This document shows positions 16,795 to 26,439 of a stretch of DNA of 64,000 nt, one piece after another. A model generated the notes under the pieces. The model searched no databases. It was not told where the DNA came from and saw only the letters and a list, made by a program, of their open reading frames with translations. Source of the stretch: Oscillospiraceae bacterium (lineage in GTDB: Bacteria; Bacillota; Clostridia; Oscillospirales; Oscillospiraceae); contig JAFWRM010000013.1 of assembly GCA_017519975.1 (NCBI GenBank), positions 1-64,000 of the forward strand, written 5' to 3'. A program made the translations under genes and the position numbers. How positions within the stretch are numbered: the stretch's first letter is position 1; every line of letters starts with the position of its first letter.

Positions 16795-19356
16795 ATGGCA
16801 CACAAGAGAGATTACCGACCGGAAGACATTGCGTTTCCGGATCAGGTCATAACGAAATCCGAACTGGTCAGCGAGATGGAGACCAGTTACATCGACTACG
16901 CCATGTCCGTCATCGTAGGACGTGCTCTCCCGGACGTCCGGGACGGTCTGAAGCCCGTTCATCGCCGGATCCTCTACGCGATGTATGAAGACGGCCTGAC
17001 CAGCGACAAAGCCTTCAAGAAATCCGCCACCTGCGTCGGCGACGTGCTGGGCCGTTATCATCCTCACGGTGACGCTTCAGTCTACGACGCCATGGTGCGC
17101 ATGGCCCAGGATTTTTCCATGCGCTACATGCTGGTGGACGGCCACGGAAACTTCGGTTCCGTGGACGGCGATCCTCCGGCGGCCTACCGCTATACGGAAG
17201 CGAGGCTTTCAAAAATATCGGATGAGATGCTGCGGGATATCGGGAAAGACACCGTAGACTGGGATCCGAACTTCGATGAGTCCCGGAAGGAGCCGCGGGT
17301 GCTTCCCAGCCGGTTTCCGAATCTGCTGGTCAACGGCAGCTCCGGAATCGCCGTCGGAATGGCGACGAATATCCCGCCCCACAATCTGCGCGAGGTGATC
17401 GACGCCTGCATCTGCGAGCTGGACGAGCCGGAATGCACGGTGGACGATCTGATGCGCTACATCAAGGGCCCGGATTTCCCTACCAGAGGCATCATCATGG
17501 GCAGGAGCGGGATCCGCAGCTGCTACGCCACGGGACGTGGCCGGATCGTCGTCCGCGCCCGGACGGAGATGGAGGATTTCGGCAGGGATCAGATCCGCAT
17601 CGTCGTTACCGAGCTTCCCTATCAGGTGAATAAGCGCCAGCTTCTGCGCAACATCACGGAACAAGTGGATGACAAGCGTCTGGAGGGGATCGACGACATC
17701 AGGGATGAGACGGACCGGAACGGGATGCGCGTGGTCATCGAGCTCAAAAGGGACGCAAACCCCCAGGTCGTGCTCAACAAGCTGTTCAAGCAGACGGCCA
17801 TGCAGTCGAGTTTTTCCGCGACCATGCTGGCCCTGGTCGAGGATCAGAGAAAACCGCGGGTCCTTAAGCTGAAAGAGATCCTGGACGAATATCTGAAATA
17901 TCAGGAAGAGGTCATCATCCGCAGGACCAGGTTTGATCTCAAGAAGGCGTTGGAGCGGGCGCATCTTCTGGAAGGGCTGATCATCGCTCAGGACAATATC
18001 GACGAGGTCATCCAGATCATCCGAACCAGCTACGACGACGCCAGAGAGCGCCTGATGCAGCGGTTCAGCCTGGATGAAGTGCAGGCTCAGGCGATCCTTG
18101 ATATGCGTCTGAAAGCTCTGCAGGGTCTCGACAGGGAGAAGCTGGAAAACGAATACAGGGAACTGGAGGAAAAGATCGCGTACTTCCGCCGACTGCTTGA
18201 GGATGAGGGCATGCTGCGGGACGTGCTGAAGGAAGAGCTGATCGCCATTCGGGATAAGTACGGGGACGATCGCCGCACCGAGATCCAGGATGTGGCTGAC
18301 GAAATCGACATCGAGGATCTTATCGAGGAGCAGGACTGCGTGTTCACGCTGACGCATGCGGGATACATCAAGCGTACCCCGGCTACGGAGTATTCGGCTC
18401 AGCACAGGGGAGGCAAGGGCGTAAAGGCTCTGACTACCAAGGAAGAGGACTATGTGGAAACGCTGTTCACGGCCTCTACGCACGATTATGTGCTGTTCTT
18501 CACGACGCTGGGCAGGGTCTACAAGAAGAAAGGATACAACGTACCCGAAGCGGGAAGAACGGCAAAGGGAACGAACATCGTCAACATTCTGCCGCTGCAG
18601 AGCGGTGAAAAGCTGGCTGCCATGATCCGCATGACCAGCCTGGAGGAGGATCTGGTCAGCGAGGACCGCTATCTGATGTTCGTTACCAGGAACGGAAGCG
18701 TCAAGAGACTGGGGATCCGGGAACTGAAGAACATCCGGGCTTCCGGCATCCGCGCGCTGTCCCTGCGGGAAGACGATGAACTGATCGCCGTTCTGGATAC
18801 GAACGGTACCGAGAACATCCTGCTTGCCACCAGGGACGGCATGGCCATCTGCTTCCGTGAGACGGACGTACGGCCTACCGGCCGCACCGCGGGCGGAGTA
18901 AAGGGAATATCGTTGAGAAAGGGAGACATCTGCATCGGCGCCGCCGTCGCGAAACCAGGTCTGACCGTGCTCAGCGTAACGGAGAACGGATACGGAAAAC
19001 GCACTCCCGTTGAGGAGTATCTGCGCGGCAGCGGTGAGGAAAAGAACGCCCAGAGCCGCGGCGGCTACGGCGTCAAGAATTACGCCGTTACGGAAAAGAC
19101 CGGAAAGGTTGCCGGCGTGAAGGTAGTGGAAGAGAACATCGACGTCATGATGATATCCTCGGACGGGACCGTCATCCGGACGGCGGTCACCGGCATCAGC
19201 ACCTACGGACGTGCCACCCAGGGCGTGCGTCTGATGCGCCTGGGAGAGGACGCCTCGGTCCTTGCCATTGCCCTCATGGTCCACGAAGAAGAGGAGGACG
19301 CCGAACCGGGGCCGGCCGCAGAACAGGCCGCAGCGGAGACGGAGACAGAAGAATGA
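16795..19356 (+). CDS. gyrA: DNA gyrase subunit A
   Basis: DNA-cleaving subunit. 853 aa. The catalytic tyrosine is Tyr133 in [10 protein letters not shown]. The GyrA box QHRGGKG near residue 540, which separates gyrase from Topo IV, is present and is followed by the six-bladed C-terminal domain and an acidic tail. The residue equivalent to E. coli Ser83 is Ala94 (HGDASVYD), a natural variant in the quinolone-contact region. It overlaps rnhA by ATGA. Confidence 0.98.
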   Translation: MAHKRDYRPEDIAFPDQVITKSELVSEMETSYIDYAMSVIVGRALPDVRDGLKPVHRRILYAMYEDGLTSDKAFKKSATCVGDVLGRYHPHGDASVYDAMVRMAQDFSMRYMLVDGHGNFGSVDGDPPAAYRYTEARLSKISDEMLRDIGKDTVDWDPNFDESRKEPRVLPSRFPNLLVNGSSGIAVGMATNIPPHNLREVIDACICELDEPECTVDDLMRYIKGPDFPTRGIIMGRSGIRSCYATGRGRIVVRARTEMEDFGRDQIRIVVTELPYQVNKRQLLRNITEQVDDKRLEGIDDIRDETDRNGMRVVIELKRDANPQVVLNKLFKQTAMQSSFSATMLALVEDQRKPRVLKLKEILDEYLKYQEEVIIRRTRFDLKKALERAHLLEGLIIAQDNIDEVIQIIRTSYDDARERLMQRFSLDEVQAQAILDMRLKALQGLDREKLENEYRELEEKIAYFRRLLEDEGMLRDVLKEELIAIRDKYGDDRRTEIQDVADEIDIEDLIEEQDCVFTLTHAGYIKRTPATEYSAQHRGGKGVKALTTKEEDYVETLFTASTHDYVLFFTTLGRVYKKKGYNVPEAGRTAKGTNIVNILPLQSGEKLAAMIRMTSLEEDLVSEDRYLMFVTRNGSVKRLGIRELKNIRASGIRALSLREDDELIAVLDTNGTENILLATRDGMAICFRETDVRPTGRTAGGVKGISLRKGDICIGAAVAKPGLTVLSVTENGYGKRTPVEEYLRGSGEEKNAQSRGGYGVKNYAVTEKTGKVAGVKVVEENIDVMMISSDGTVIRTAVTGISTYGRATQGVRLMRLGEDASVLAIALMVHEEEEDAEPGPAAEQAAAETETEE

Positions 19357-19808
19357 AGCGGGTGACCGTTTACACGGACGGCGCCTGCAGCGGAAATCCG
19401 GGTCCCGGAGGATGGGGCGCCATCCTTCGCTACGGGAACCGGGAAAGGGAGCTGTCCGGCGGAGAGCCAGAAACCACCAACAACCGAATGGAACTGACGG
19501 CGGTCATTTCCGCACTGGAGATCCTGAAAGAGCCTTGCCTCGTCGACGTGTATACCGACAGCCGCTACATTTCGGATGCGGTTGAGAAGGGATGGCTGAA
19601 GGACTGGAAAGCCCGCGGATGGAGGAGAAAGGACGGAGCGCTGAAGAATCCTGAACTGTGGCAGCGGCTGGAGAAGCTGCTGACCGTACATCGCGTCTGT
19701 TTCATCTGGGTGAAAGGACACGCGGAAAATGAGTACAACAACCGCTGTGACGCCATGGCGGTGGAAGAGAGCAGAAAATTCAGGATTTCGGACGTTTGCG
19801 ACGCATGA
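19353..19808 (+). CDS. rnhA: Ribonuclease HI
   Basis: Cleaves RNA in RNA-DNA hybrids. 151 aa with the full catalytic set: Asp9 ([17 protein letters not shown]), Glu47, Asp69 (YTDSRYI), His123 and Asp133 ([13 protein letters not shown]). It starts within the gyrA stop (ATGA), so it belongs to the gyrase operon and likely ends the rightward dnaN-to-rnhA run at the hairpin 19813-19867. An RNase H gene fused translationally to gyrA is unusual but plausible for limiting R-loops. Confidence 0.95.
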   Translation: MKRVTVYTDGACSGNPGPGGWGAILRYGNRERELSGGEPETTNNRMELTAVISALEILKEPCLVDVYTDSRYISDAVEKGWLKDWKARGWRRKDGALKNPELWQRLEKLLTVHRVCFIWVKGHAENEYNNRCDAMAVEESRKFRISDVCDA

Positions 19809-19812
19809 CAGA

Positions 19813-19867
19813 AGCAGACAGAAACGACCCCGGCGCCGAAAAGGCGCCGGGGTCGTTTCTGTCTGCT
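19813..19867. terminator. 25-bp perfect hairpin between convergent rnhA and pepF
   Basis: Bases 19813-19837 pair perfectly with 19843-19867 around GAAAA. It lies between two genes that converge, so it probably terminates both directions, although neither side has a T-run. Its outer stem (AGCAGACAGAAACG) resembles the outer stem of the hairpin at 298-358. Confidence 0.7.
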
Positions 19868-19878
19868 GTTCAGGGAGA

Positions 19879-21627
19879 TCAAAGAGCGCAGAAAGCGTCG
19901 ATCTTCGCCTTCAGAAGCTCCAGGCTCTTGATCCAGAAGCCGCGGTCCGTCAGGTCGATGCCCATGACCGCGCCGTTCTCTTCCATGGTGTGGATGGGCG
20001 TTTCCCGAAGCATGGTCTTGTACCGTTCCATGAAACTGTCCGGCTGATCCAGATACAGGGCGTAAAGACCTACGGCAAAAAGATTGCCGAAAGCGTACGG
20101 GAAGTTGTAAAAGCTCAGCCCGGAACTGTAGTAGTGGCTCTTGCAGACCCACATGCCGGAGTTCATGAACCGGCTGTCAAGGCCCTCCCCATAGGCCTTC
20201 CGCTGGCAGTCCAGCATCAGTTCGTTCAGGTCGGCCGCCATGAGGAACTGGTCCCTGCAGCGGTCGAAAACTGCGGTCTCGAACAGATAGCGGGAGTAGA
20301 TGTCCATGATGCACTGCGTGGACTCCTTCAGATCGCTCTCCAGAAGGGCGAGCTTTTCCTCGTCGGACGCCTGGGCCAGGGCGTAGTTGCCGAGATGTAC
20401 CTCATTGAAGGTAGAGGCGGTCTCCGCCACAGGCATGGGATAATCGGTATTCATGGGGCGGTGATCCTGGACCTGGCGGTCGTGAAAAGCGTGACCGAGT
20501 TCATGGGCGAGGGTGTCGACCGCGGCGAAAGAGCCGTCAAAATTGGTCATGACGCGGCTCTGTTTGAATTCCGGAAGGCCGCAGTCAAAGGCACCGCCGG
20601 ATTTTCCGCTGCGGGGGAAGAAGTCAATCCATGCGTTGTCGAAGGCGTCACGCATCACGTCTGCGATCTCCGGGGAAAGCGTCCGGAAGCAGGTGAGCAG
20701 ATAATCGCGGGCCTGTTCCGTGGTGAACGTCCGGTGGGAATCGCCGAGCGGAGCGAACAGTTCAAACCAGGGAAGGCCATCGGAATAACCCAGTTTCTCC
20801 GCTTTTTTTCTCAGGTAGCGGCGGAAGTGGGGCAGATATTCCTCAATGGCGGACATGAGAGCGTCCAGCGTTTTCCGGTCCATGCGGGAGGCGTGCAGCG
20901 CCTGATCCAGCGGAGAGGCGAAGCCCCTTTTCTCGGCCAGCATGATGACCTGATTCTTGATGTTGTTCAGAGCAAAGGCAACGGAATCCTGGATCTTCGG
21001 GTAGCAGGCAAGTTCGGCTTCATAGGCGGCTCTGCGTACGGAGGGATCCGGAGAGGAGGCGAGGTTCCTCAGTTCCGTCAGCGTTGCCGGTTTTCCGTCA
21101 AAATCCGTGCTGACGGTGCTGGTCAGATAGGCCTGAAGGTCCCCCCAGGCGGAACCGCCGGTGGCGTCCATGGCGGAGGCCAGTGCCTCTTCCTCGTTGG
21201 ACAGCATATGGGACAGATCCTCCCGTGCCCGACGGATCAGACACAGGTAGTCTCTGACTACGGGACTCGAGGCAGCCAGCGCCTCAGGATCTTCGATGCC
21301 GCCCAACAGCTTCTGCACGGCCGCACTGGCGGCCGCCGTCTGAGAATCAATGCGCATGATCCGGGCAAACTGAGCCTTGGCGGCCCCATCCTCCGTATCC
21401 ACGGAGATCCGCAGATTGAGGTAGACGGCAAGACGGGAGATCAGCACCGCATAATTTTCCGCTGCCAGCAGGAGCTGCTCCGCCGTTTCGGCCGTAAGAG
21501 GGACGGTGATGCCGGAGGTCAGTTCCGCCAGACGGCCGGAGGCTGCGGTGGCAGCGGCGACGTCCTTTTCATAGGAAGGGTCGTCCAGCCCGGTGTAAAG
21601 AATATCAAGATTCCATCGTTCGTTCAT
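19879..21627 (-). CDS. pepF: Oligoendopeptidase F (M3 metallopeptidase)
   Basis: Cytoplasmic zinc peptidase degrading short peptides. 582 aa, normal for the PepF group. The HEXXH motif is HELGHAFHD at about residue 378, with the downstream glutamate in the ASTFNEVHLG segment as third ligand. No signal peptide. ATG at 21627 is preceded by GGAAAGGAAAATG. It ends 11 nt past the shared hairpin. Physiological substrates are unknown. Confidence 0.93.
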   Translation of the reverse strand: MNERWNLDILYTGLDDPSYEKDVAAATAASGRLAELTSGITVPLTAETAEQLLLAAENYAVLISRLAVYLNLRISVDTEDGAAKAQFARIMRIDSQTAAASAAVQKLLGGIEDPEALAASSPVVRDYLCLIRRAREDLSHMLSNEEEALASAMDATGGSAWGDLQAYLTSTVSTDFDGKPATLTELRNLASSPDPSVRRAAYEAELACYPKIQDSVAFALNNIKNQVIMLAEKRGFASPLDQALHASRMDRKTLDALMSAIEEYLPHFRRYLRKKAEKLGYSDGLPWFELFAPLGDSHRTFTTEQARDYLLTCFRTLSPEIADVMRDAFDNAWIDFFPRSGKSGGAFDCGLPEFKQSRVMTNFDGSFAAVDTLAHELGHAFHDRQVQDHRPMNTDYPMPVAETASTFNEVHLGNYALAQASDEEKLALLESDLKESTQCIMDIYSRYLFETAVFDRCRDQFLMAADLNELMLDCQRKAYGEGLDSRFMNSGMWVCKSHYYSSGLSFYNFPYAFGNLFAVGLYALYLDQPDSFMERYKTMLRETPIHTMEENGAVMGIDLTDRGFWIKSLELLKAKIDAFCAL

Positions 21628-21685
21628 CAGTCATTTTCCTTTCCTGCCTGCGGTGCCGGGCATCGCTCCGGCGCCGATCAGTTTT

Positions 21686-22228
21686 TCAGTAATTCTCGGC
21701 CCTGATCTGGAAATAGGACCGGGGATGGTCGCACACGGGGCAGACCTCCGGGGCTTCGCGCCCAATATGGATGTGTCCGCAATTGGAGCACTGCCAGATG
21801 GTATCGCCCTCTCTGGAGAAGACCAGTCCCCCTTCGATATTGGCAAGCAGTCTGCGATAGCGGTCTTCATGCTCCTTCTCAATGGCAGCAACGCCCTCGA
21901 AGGCGGCGGCGATCTCCTCAAACCCCTCTTCGCGGGCTTCTCTGGCCATTCGCACGTACATGTCCGTCCACTCGAAGTTCTCACCGTCCGCGGCATCCTT
22001 CAGGTTTTCCGCGGTTTTCGGAACGGCGCCGCCGTGGAGCAGCTTGAACCACATTTTTGCGTGTTCTCTTTCGTTGGCCGCCGTTTCCTCAAAAAGAGCG
22101 GCAATCTGGTTATAACCGTCCTTTTTAGCCTGTGAGGCAAAGAAAGAATATTTGTTGCGGGCCTGAGACTCTCCCGCGAAGGCCTCTTTCAGATTGGCCT
22201 CGGTCCTGGTCCCTTTCAGTTCGGGCAT
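21686..22228 (-). CDS. rbr: Rubrerythrin
   Basis: Non-heme diiron peroxidase that removes H2O2 in anaerobes. 180 aa. An N-terminal four-helix ferritin-like domain carries ESQARNKY and EREHAKMW / [13 protein letters not shown] iron ligands; a C-terminal rubredoxin-like domain has [10 protein letters not shown] and CPVCDHP. The start is 13 nt inside the end of nfo with AGGAGG upstream, so it is cotranscribed with nfo: a small oxidative-damage operon. Confidence 0.95.
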   Translation of the reverse strand: MPELKGTRTEANLKEAFAGESQARNKYSFFASQAKKDGYNQIAALFEETAANEREHAKMWFKLLHGGAVPKTAENLKDAADGENFEWTDMYVRMAREAREEGFEEIAAAFEGVAAIEKEHEDRYRRLLANIEGGLVFSREGDTIWQCSNCGHIHIGREAPEVCPVCDHPRSYFQIRAENY

Positions 22229-23067
22229 GACGGATCCTCCTCATATATTTTTTTCAGAAGTCGTATCTCCTCGGCATAGCCGGACAGATCGTTGGGAGTT
22301 TCAAGACAGAACGGGAGCCCCCGCAGAGCGGGGTGGGTGAGGATGCGCCCAACGGCAGCCGTGCCTATGCTGCCGCCGCCGATGACCTCATGTCTGTCCC
22401 TGTGACTGGCAAACGGGTTTTTACTGTCGTTCAGATGAACAGCCTTCAGACGATCCAGGCCAAGGACGGAGTCAAAAGCCTCAAGCACTTCGTCCAGCCG
22501 GTCGACGATATCATAGCCGGCGTCGTACACATGACAGGTATCCAGACAGACGCCGACCCTGTCGTTCAGCCGGACTCCGTCAATGATTGCCGCAAGCTCC
22601 TCGAAGCGGCTGCCGACCTCACTGCCCTTCCCGGCCATGGTCTCCAGCAGAACCGTCGTATGGAATTCCGGTCGGAGGACTTCGTTCAGCGTTTCCGCGA
22701 TCAGCTCCGTTCCCCGGGCGATTCCCTGACCGACATGACTGCCGGGATGAAAATTGTAGAGGTTTCCCGGGACGGACTCCATCCGGAGAAGATCGTCCGC
22801 CATCGTCTCCCGGGCAAAGGTCAGAACGGATGGTTTTCCGGCGCAAGCGTTCAGCGTGTACGGCGCATGGGCGATGATGGGGCCGATGCCGTTTTCTCCC
22901 GCAAAGGAAAGAAAGGCGGCCACGTCGTCCGGGTTCAGGGCCCTGGCTGCGCCGCCCCGGGGATTTCTGGTAAAAAACTGGAAAGTGTTCGCTCCGATGC
23001 TCGCGGCGGCCTTACCCATGGCCAGAAAACCGCCGGAGGAGGACAGATGACAGCCGATGGTCAGCAT
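22216..23067 (-). CDS. nfo: Endonuclease IV (AP endonuclease)
   Basis: Trinuclear-zinc enzyme that nicks DNA at abasic sites. 283 aa from ATG at 23067 ([21 protein letters not shown] upstream); the longer frame to 23127 would cross the promoter. Zinc-ligand motifs are visible: [38 protein letters not shown] and CLETPND. Paired with rubrerythrin downstream. Confidence 0.95.
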   Translation of the reverse strand: MLTIGCHLSSSGGFLAMGKAAASIGANTFQFFTRNPRGGAARALNPDDVAAFLSFAGENGIGPIIAHAPYTLNACAGKPSVLTFARETMADDLLRMESVPGNLYNFHPGSHVGQGIARGTELIAETLNEVLRPEFHTTVLLETMAGKGSEVGSRFEELAAIIDGVRLNDRVGVCLDTCHVYDAGYDIVDRLDEVLEAFDSVLGLDRLKAVHLNDSKNPFASHRDRHEVIGGGSIGTAAVGRILTHPALRGLPFCLETPNDLSGYAEEIRLLKKIYEEDPSCPN

Positions 23068-23098
23068 GGACGGAACACCTCCTTTCCACAGTGAACAG

Positions 23099-23127
23099 AG
23101 TATACCACAGACGGGCGTGAAAGTCAT
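23099..23127 (-). promoter_or_regulatory. nfo-rbr promoter
   Basis: On the minus strand ATGACT (23122-23127) and TATACT (23099-23104) are 17 nt apart. It abuts the divergent promoter at 23127-23155, so RNA polymerase binding at the two could be mutually exclusive. Confidence 0.6.
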
Positions 23128-23155
23128 TGTCTATCCGAAAACCGCATGGTAAAAT
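23127..23155 (+). promoter_or_regulatory. Promoter of the fumarase alpha-subunit gene
   Basis: TTGTCT (23127-23132), 17 nt, TAAAAT (23150-23155), 30 nt before the gene start. Confidence 0.65.
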
Positions 23156-23185
23156 GCGAAAAACAGGACAGGGGGAGATCAGAAC

Positions 23186-24028
23186 ATGAGAGAGATCAGC
23201 TGTCAGAAGATAGCGGAGGAGGTTGAAAGGCTCTGCATCCAGGCGGCGGTCTGGCTGCCGGCAGACGTTGCCATGACCCTGGAATGTGCCGAAGAATCGG
23301 AGGAGGAGGGACCCGGACGGGCGGCCCTGCACGACATCGTAGAAAATTATCACTACGCGGCGGAAAAGGAGATCCCGATCTGTCAGGACACCGGAATGGC
23401 GGTGGTTTTTGCGGAGATCGGGCAGGAGATCCATATCGTCGGGGGCTCTTTTGAAGAGGCGATCGATCGCGGCGTACGCGACGGTTACGTCAATGGGTAT
23501 CTGCGAAAATCCGTAGTCCGTGATCCGCTGCGAAGAGTGAACACGGAAGACAATACGCCTTCGGTCCTCCACGTCCGCCTGGTCCCCGGAGACGTTCTTC
23601 GCCTGACGGTGGCGCCGAAGGGGTTCGGCAGTGAGAACATGAGCCGGATGAAGATGTTCCTTCCCAGCTGCAGCCGCGAAGAGATCGAAGAATATATCGC
23701 GGAGACGGTCTGCCTTGCCGGAGCAAGGCCATGCCCGCCGGTAATCGTCGGCGTCGGTCTGGGCGGCACCGTGGAAAAAGCGGCGCTGCTGGCCAAAAGG
23801 GCGCTGTGCCGGCCCATCGATACCCGTCATCCGGATCCGTATTATGCCGGAATGGAGGCGGCGTGCCTTGAAAAAATCAATAAGCTGGGGATCGGCCCTC
23901 AGGGATTCGGGGGAAGAACGACGGCGCTGGCTGTGAACATTGAAACGTTTCCCACTCACATCGCCGGCCTTCCCTGTGTAGTGAACATGGGCTGCCATGC
24001 CACCCGACACGCCTCCTGCGAGCTGTAA
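23186..24028 (+). CDS. fumA: Class I fumarate hydratase (or tartrate dehydratase) alpha subunit, orphan
   Basis: 280 aa, full length for the alpha subunit of two-subunit [4Fe-4S] fumarases. Family landmarks: PICQDTGMAVVF, the cluster-type cysteines in LPSC and ARPCPPVIVGVGLGG, KAALLAKRAL, INKLGIGPQGFGG and PTHIAGLP. Enzymes of this type need a beta subunit, normally encoded immediately downstream. Here the next gene is an XRE regulator and no beta-like sequence is seen in the window. The beta gene may lie elsewhere, or this protein may act on another hydroxy acid. The symbol is approximate. Confidence 0.85.
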   Translation: MREISCQKIAEEVERLCIQAAVWLPADVAMTLECAEESEEEGPGRAALHDIVENYHYAAEKEIPICQDTGMAVVFAEIGQEIHIVGGSFEEAIDRGVRDGYVNGYLRKSVVRDPLRRVNTEDNTPSVLHVRLVPGDVLRLTVAPKGFGSENMSRMKMFLPSCSREEIEEYIAETVCLAGARPCPPVIVGVGLGGTVEKAALLAKRALCRPIDTRHPDPYYAGMEAACLEKINKLGIGPQGFGGRTTALAVNIETFPTHIAGLPCVVNMGCHATRHASCEL

Positions 24029-24125
24029 GGCAGCACCGCGGCAAAAAGAAAGTGCGGGGAGCAACTGCAGGTTGCGTGTAATCTGGCGAACAATGCCGTA
24101 GAATCAACGACAGGGAGGTGGCCGC

Positions 24126-24890
24126 ATGGACACAAAGGACGTGATACGTGAACTCAGGACGGGAAGAGGTCTGTCTCAGGATGAACTGGCGGAAAGGGTC
24201 TTCGTGACCCGGCAGGCCGTATCCAGGTGGGAGAACGGGGAAACGGTGCCCAATACCGAAACGCTGAAGTTGCTGTCGAAGGTCTTCAACGTTTCGATCA
24301 ATACCCTGCTCGGATCTCCGAGGGAGCTGAGATGTCAGTGCTGCGGAATGCCGATGGAGGACGCCGTCGTCAGCAGGGAGAAGGACGGAACTCTCAATGA
24401 GGAGTACTGCCGGTGGTGCTATGCCGACGGTACGTACACCTACAGCAGCATGGACGATCTGATCGACGTCTGTGTCGGCCATATGGTCGGAGAAAACTTT
24501 ACGGAAGAACAGGCCCGGGATTATATGAAGCAGATACTGCCAACGCTGGATTACTGGAAAAGATATGAAGAACTCAGTGACGGCGGCCAGTTTGAGGCGT
24601 TCAAGCGGCAGCTGATCGAAGAGATCAACGGCCTTGGCGTCGAAGGCATGCCGAAAGTCGAAAAACTGAACGCGCTTGTCGGGAAGTACGTAAATCTTGA
24701 ATACCGGCTTCCCAGCGGAGAAAGCGTCCGGTTTCTGAACGACGGGACGACGTATCTGGGCAATCAACTGGAATCAGAATTCGGAGACGGCCGATGCTTC
24801 GGCGTTCTTGCCGGCATGGATTTCATTCTGATAGCTACATACGGCCAGGACGGAGCAGATCCTGAACTGGTGCTCTACAAAAAGCGTTAG
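24126..24890 (+). CDS. XRE-family regulator with zinc-ribbon domain
   Basis: 254 aa. Residues about 5-62 form a Cro/CI helix-turn-helix (LSQDELAERVFVTRQAVSRWENG). Then comes a CxxC...CxxC zinc ribbon (CQCCGMPM, CRWCYADG; about residues 71-103) leading into a helical region, and a C-terminal domain of unknown role (about 165-254). The combination is known in Firmicute regulators, but ligand and targets are unknown. AGGGAGG precedes the ATG. Confidence 0.85.
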   Translation: MDTKDVIRELRTGRGLSQDELAERVFVTRQAVSRWENGETVPNTETLKLLSKVFNVSINTLLGSPRELRCQCCGMPMEDAVVSREKDGTLNEEYCRWCYADGTYTYSSMDDLIDVCVGHMVGENFTEEQARDYMKQILPTLDYWKRYEELSDGGQFEAFKRQLIEEINGLGVEGMPKVEKLNALVGKYVNLEYRLPSGESVRFLNDGTTYLGNQLESEFGDGRCFGVLAGMDFILIATYGQDGADPELVLYKKR

Positions 24891-24938
24891 TACGGCACAC
24901 GGAAGAACGCTTTCCCGTTTCCGATCTTCCTGCGGACG

Positions 24939-24986
24939 GCCCTGCGGCACATTCTTCGGAAAGGTGCCGCAGGGGCATTTCTTTTT
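24939..24986 (+). terminator. Intrinsic terminator after the XRE gene
   Basis: An 11-bp GC stem (CCCTGCGGCAC with GTGCCGCAGGG), a 13-nt loop, then GCATTTCTTTTT. Confidence 0.8.
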
Positions 24987-24997
24987 CCCGGGAATCG

Positions 24998-25006
24998 TGC
25001 TATAAT
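24998..25006 (+). promoter_or_regulatory. Extended -10 promoter of hpf
   Basis: TGCTATAAT (TG plus one base plus a consensus -10), about 55 nt before the start codon. The -35 region is poor, consistent with an extended -10 promoter. Confidence 0.6.
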
Positions 25007-25059
25007 GATTTCACAACAGGACCTGTGCCTGTAATAGATATAGCAAAGGAGTGTTACAC

Positions 25060-25605
25060 ATGAAGTACACATTCACCGAGAAAAAGTATGACGCAACACC
25101 CGAGCTCAGAGCGTACGCCGAAAAAAAGATCGGAAAACTGGAAAAGTTCTTCCATAAGGAAGCGGAGGCTTTCATCACGTTCTATTCCGAGCGCGGCCGT
25201 CATACTGCCGAGGTCACCATTAAACACAACGGAATGTTCTACCGTGGGACCGAGACGGCCGGCGACATGTTTGCCTGTGTGGACTCTGCTGCAGCTGCCA
25301 TCGAACGCCAGATCCGGAAGAACAAGACCCGCCTGGAAAAGCGCCTGCGTGAAGGTGCCTTTGAGAAGGAGGCGGCGGCCGCCGCTCAGGCTGCGGAAGA
25401 AGTGGAAGAAGAAACGGAATTCCCCATCATCCGCAATAAGCGTTTTGCCGTCAAGCCCATGACGCCGGAAGAGGCGATCCTGCAGATGAATCTGCTGGAG
25501 CATGAGTTCTATGTGTTCAAAAACACCGATAACGGCGAGGATTTCGCTGTCGTATACAAGAGAAAGAACGGCGGCTACGGACTGATCGACTGTACGAACG
25601 AATAA
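25060..25605 (+). CDS. hpf: Long-form ribosome hibernation promoting factor
   Basis: Dimerises 70S ribosomes into inactive 100S particles in stationary phase. 181 aa from ATG at 25060, with AAAGGAG eight bases upstream. The N-terminal RaiA-like beta-alpha domain (about 1-98; MKYTFTEKKYDATPELRAYA) is followed by an Ala/Glu-rich linker and the C-terminal dimerisation domain (MTPEEAILQMNLLEHEFYVF, GGYGLIDC), which defines the long form of Firmicutes. Confidence 0.95.
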   Translation: MKYTFTEKKYDATPELRAYAEKKIGKLEKFFHKEAEAFITFYSERGRHTAEVTIKHNGMFYRGTETAGDMFACVDSAAAAIERQIRKNKTRLEKRLREGAFEKEAAAAAQAAEEVEEETEFPIIRNKRFAVKPMTPEEAILQMNLLEHEFYVFKNTDNGEDFAVVYKRKNGGYGLIDCTNE

Positions 25606-25619
25606 GCGGAGCATATCGT

Positions 25620-25658
25620 CCGGCCCCGAAGGGAACCGTTCCCTTCGGGGCCGGTTTT
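25620..25658 (+). terminator. hpf terminator
   Basis: A near-perfect stem of about 16-17 bp (25620-25636 with 25638-25654, GGCCCCGAAGGGAA and its complement) followed by TTTT. Confidence 0.8.
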
Positions 25659-25682
25659 GCGTACATGCGGCATACAAAGATG

Positions 25683-25711
25683 TTGAGGGCCTGCTGAAAT
25701 TGTGATACAGT
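25683..25711 (+). promoter_or_regulatory. Promoter upstream of the HD-domain gene
   Basis: TTGAGG (25683-25688), 17 nt, TACAGT (25706-25711). It leaves an untranslated leader of about 60 nt with GC-rich repeats and no recognised riboswitch. Confidence 0.55.
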
Positions 25712-25777
25712 AGGAAAGCACGTGACCGGTAAACGGGAAGCCCGCGGATCCGGGAAAGGCGGAAAAGAGGGAGATCG

Positions 25778-26383
25778 ATGGAGAAACTGACCATACGGGA
25801 GGCCGTGTCCATCAACGCAGGTGCTGTCACGCAGGAGCATCTGCTTCTGCACGCCGCCAACGTTGCGGCCTGCATGGGTGCGATGGCGGAGCATTTCGGC
25901 GCAGACAAGGATCATTGGGCCGCCGTGGGATATCTGCACGATTACGACTATGAACGGTACCCGGACGAGCATCTGAAGCATACGGCGGAGCCGCTGCGGG
26001 AAGCCGGCGTTCCGGAGGAGGATATCCGGGCGATCCTGAGCCACGGATACGGGTCCTGTACCGACGTGGAGCCGGTGACGGACATGGAAAAATCTCTGTT
26101 CACGGTGGATGAACTCAGCGGAATCATCCAGGCGGCGGCGCGCATGCGCCCGAACGGGATCGAAGACATGGAAGTGAAAAGCTTCATGAAAAAATGGAAG
26201 GACAGGAAATTTGCCGCGGGATGTGACCGGTCGCTGATCCTTCAGGGCTGCGAGATGCTGGGAATGGACGTCCGCGAGGTCGCCGGGATCTGCATCCGCG
26301 GGATGAAGGAACACGCGGCGGAGCTCTGCCTCACGGCGGAGGCGCTGGCTGCGGGCAGGGAGCCAAACCCGGTGGAAGAATAA
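25778..26383 (+). CDS. HD-domain phosphohydrolase-like protein
   Basis: 201 aa. Contains the HD motif in GYLHDYDYERYPDEHLKH, an upstream His (LLLHAANVAACM) and a downstream ILSHGYG, the metal-ligand pattern of small HD hydrolases. No second domain. Such proteins hydrolyse nucleotides or other phosphomonoesters; the substrate is not predictable. It lies 56 nt before metY on the same strand with no terminator between, so cotranscription is likely. Confidence 0.75.
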   Translation: MEKLTIREAVSINAGAVTQEHLLLHAANVAACMGAMAEHFGADKDHWAAVGYLHDYDYERYPDEHLKHTAEPLREAGVPEEDIRAILSHGYGSCTDVEPVTDMEKSLFTVDELSGIIQAAARMRPNGIEDMEVKSFMKKWKDRKFAAGCDRSLILQGCEMLGMDVREVAGICIRGMKEHAAELCLTAEALAAGREPNPVEE

Positions 26384-26439
26384 GAACGGAGGCTGTCCCG
26401 GTACGGCCTCATAATACAGGAAGAAAGGCGGAGAATGTG

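Noticed and set aside
14558..16801. 747-residue open frame antisense to gyrB
   Set aside because: Shadow frame in GC-rich coding DNA; composition (Arg/His/Gly-rich) and lack of motifs fit an antisense artefact.
17209..19284. 691-residue open frame antisense to gyrA
   Set aside because: Same reasoning; gyrA is intact on the plus strand.
19729..21705. 658-residue plus-strand frame opposite pepF
   Set aside because: Antisense to a clear M3 peptidase and passes through the terminator hairpin at 19813-19867.
24029..24125. Remnant of a fumarase beta subunit
   Set aside because: None of the three forward frames shows beta-subunit motifs; the stretch reads as an ordinary intergenic region.
26384..26439. 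Possible SAM riboswitch or T-box before metY
   Set aside because: The gap is only about 56 nt, too short, and shows no such conserved elements.
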